From: Fimenecus sp045594885
GTDB taxonomy: Bacteria > Bacillota > Clostridia > Oscillospirales > Acutalibacteraceae
Assembly (NCBI GenBank): GCA_045594885.1
Contig: JAZNZJ010000081.1
Location: 1 to 7,173, forward strand
Length of the DNA stretch: 7,173 bases
Reading direction: 5' to 3'
Notes under the pieces: generated by a model
Database searches by the model: none
The model's input: only the letters and a program-made list of their open reading frames with translations
Told to the model about the DNA's origin: nothing
Program-made: the position numbers and the translations under genes
Shown: piece by piece, positions 5,575 through 7,173 of the stretch
Numbering within the stretch: position 1 is the stretch's first letter
Layout of the letters: every line of letters starts with the position of its first letter

Positions 5575-7173
5575 TTACCCTTTCTTCTCATTCATATCCG
5601 CAGTAATCTTCTTAAAATTAATCTTGCCCATTGCCGTTCTTGGCAATTCCTCTTTAAAAATCACATCTCTTGGCATTGCATATTCTGCAACATTCTTTTT
5701 GCATTCGTCAAGAATTCGATTACGGAGTGCTTCTAAATCCATATCCATTGATACGGGCTGAACAACCGCTACAACACGTTGCCCCACACTTCTGTCTTCA
5801 ATACCTATTACACAGCTTACTGCAACACCATTACAGCCGTTGATAACCTCTTCAATCTGTGTGGGATAAATATTGTAACCCGATGTGATAATCATTTTAC
5901 AATGTCTTTGACGGTAATATAAATATCCGTCTTCGTCCATACAACCAATGTCACCCGTATGAAGCCATTTTCTGCCGTCATCGTGCATCTGTAAAGCAAG
6001 ATTTGTTTCAGCCTCATTTTTATAATAGCCCTTCATAAGAGTTGGACCGGTAATGCAGATTTCACCATCTTCACCACGGGGCACTTCTTCGTGAGTTCCA
6101 AACTTACAAATTTTGATTTCGTTATCAGGAAGAGGTATTCCCGTACTGCCGTATTTATGTGCAAAGAACGGACTGATACAAGCAGCGGACAAGCATTCTG
6201 TAAGGCCATAAGCCTCAGTCATCTGTTCAGTTGAACCGCCCGCCTTTAGATACTTATTCATTCTGTTGTGAAGCTTATCGCTCATTTTATCCCCTGAAAA
6301 CGCAACCATTTCAAGGAACGATAAATCCTGCTTTTCGATTTCTTCTGAACGTGAAAGAGCCTCAAACAGTGCAGGCACAGCATAAACGTGGTTAATTTTC
6401 TTTTTAAATATAAGCTTTGTACAAGCCTTGAAATCGAATTTAGGAACAAGAAAAACCTGCATTCCGAAATAAAGCATTACGTGCATACACATAGCAAGTC
6501 CAAAGCCGTGAAAAACAGGCATAAGTGCCAGTGCTTTTTTACCTGCTGCATCTTTTGTGTTATCACGCTTTATTTCTTCTGCCTGTATCGCCATACAGTT
6601 AAATGCACGGTTGTGAATCATAACACCTTTGGGAATACCCGTTGTGCCCCCGCTATAAAGGATTGCCGCTATGTCATCACCCTTGCCGTCATCAACCGGT
6701 AATGGTTCTTTTCTCTGCTTACCACGTTTCAAAAAATCATTCCAATAAATGATATCGTGATTTGGATTGGGCTGAATTTTAACCTTATTTGTCGCCAAAT
6801 ACAATGGCTTTATGTAGAAAGGTAGTGCATCTGCAATTCGTGCCAATACAATAACAGGTTTTTGAGTTGTTTCCCATTCAACATCTGCAAGTTTCGGATA
6901 AAGCATATCGAAAGTAATAACCACTTTACTGTCAACATGCTCAACAAATTTCTTAATCTCATTTGCAGAAAGTAAGGGGTGAATCATATTAGCAACCGCA
7001 CCCATACGGTTTATTGCATAAACAGAAATAAGTGCTTGAGGTGTATTAGGTGCAACAACTGATACAAAATCACCTTTTTTTACCCCACTCGCCAATAAGG
7101 ACTGTGCAACGAGTTCAATTTGTGCAATCATCTGTGAAAATGTTATTTTTTTATTTTGAAATTCCAACGCATA
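5575..7173 (-). CDS. AMP-forming acyl ligase (acyl-CoA synthetase / acyl-ACP ligase family), 5' end outside the window
   Basis: An ANL-superfamily enzyme that activates a carboxylate as acyl-AMP and passes it to a thiol, here probably the phosphopantetheine of the adjacent ACP. Counting from the codon at 7167: the ATP-binding loop YSGGTTGIPKG is at 171-181, YGLTE at 320-324, the ribose-binding TGD has Asp406, the hinge region reads QRHCKMIITSGYNIYP, and the C-terminal PRTAMGKI carries the catalytic Lys515. Both the large and the C-terminal domain are therefore complete. The frame stays open through the last codons of the window (reading Tyr-Ala-Leu-Glu-Phe), and TTG at 7167 has no ribosome site, so it is an internal Leu; some tens of N-terminal residues are missing. 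The sequence resembles medium/long-chain acyl-CoA synthetases more than DltA. Substrate is unknown. It ends in TAA, 3 nt before the ACP gene. Confidence 0.92.
   Translation of the reverse strand, partial: YALEFQNKKITFSQMIAQIELVAQSLLASGVKKGDFVSVVAPNTPQALISVYAINRMGAVANMIHPLLSANEIKKFVEHVDSKVVITFDMLYPKLADVEWETTQKPVIVLARIADALPFYIKPLYLATNKVKIQPNPNHDIIYWNDFLKRGKQRKEPLPVDDGKGDDIAAILYSGGTTGIPKGVMIHNRAFNCMAIQAEEIKRDNTKDAAGKKALALMPVFHGFGLAMCMHVMLYFGMQVFLVPKFDFKACTKLIFKKKINHVYAVPALFEALSRSEEIEKQDLSFLEMVAFSGDKMSDKLHNRMNKYLKAGGSTEQMTEAYGLTECLSAACISPFFAHKYGSTGIPLPDNEIKICKFGTHEEVPRGEDGEICITGPTLMKGYYKNEAETNLALQMHDDGRKWLHTGDIGCMDEDGYLYYRQRHCKMIITSGYNIYPTQIEEVINGCNGVAVSCVIGIEDRSVGQRVVAVVQPVSMDMDLEALRNRILDECKKNVAEYAMPRDVIFKEELPRTAMGKINFKKITADMNEKKG

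Noticed and set aside
7165..7167. TTG as the true start of the acyl ligase
   Set aside because: The frame remains open to the window edge, no ribosome site is visible, and the family normally has more N-terminal sequence before this point; it is read as an internal Leu.
5347..7173. DltA-DltC (D-alanylation of teichoic acid) identity for the ligase-ACP pair
   Set aside because: The ligase's P-loop and C-terminal region look like acyl-CoA synthetases, the carrier lacks the DltC-type DSM motif, and no dltB or dltD is visible.

Overview
The window looks like chromosome from a low-GC Gram-positive anaerobe, most likely a gut Clostridia/Oscillospiraceae (Ruminococcaceae-type) bacterium. This rests on AT-rich sequence, strong GAGG-type ribosome sites, a textbook sigma-A promoter, and gene families typical of that group. 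These include a sigma factor followed by a Beta_propel membrane protein, and a PMCA-type ATPase behind a yybP-ykoY riboswitch. The taxonomy is inference. Every gene supported here lies on the minus strand, so transcription runs from high to low coordinates. I saw no tRNA, rRNA, CRISPR array or insertion sequence, and no gene-free stretch over 300 bases.

Read in the direction of transcription there are three units. (1) 7173-5314: an AMP-forming acyl ligase, whose 5' end is cut off by the window edge, then a free-standing acyl carrier protein 3 nt later, then an intrinsic terminator. The pair looks like an acyl-activation and carrier-loading module whose remaining genes lie outside the window. 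(2) 5271-2294: an ECF sigma factor overlaps by 4 nt (GTGA) a 719-aa membrane-anchored, extracytoplasmic beta-propeller protein, which is followed closely by a small two-helix membrane protein. This looks like a cell-surface signalling or stress unit in which the beta-propeller protein may control the sigma factor. (3) 2277-1: a perfectly spaced sigma-A promoter, a yybP-ykoY (Mn2+) riboswitch with its own terminator hairpin, and a P-type cation ATPase. The riboswitch makes Mn2+ efflux the best guess for the ATPase substrate.

The most striking observation is a single in-frame TGA at codon 607 of the ATPase (236-238). The reading frame continues undisturbed beyond it, through the essential TGDGVND hinge motif to the window edge. 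The stop replaces what is normally a conserved Arg, so it is either a fresh nonsense mutation, a base error, or (less likely) a recoded codon. A second point is that unit 2 has no terminator of its own before the ATPase promoter. Its read-through transcripts would therefore enter the Mn2+ riboswitch.
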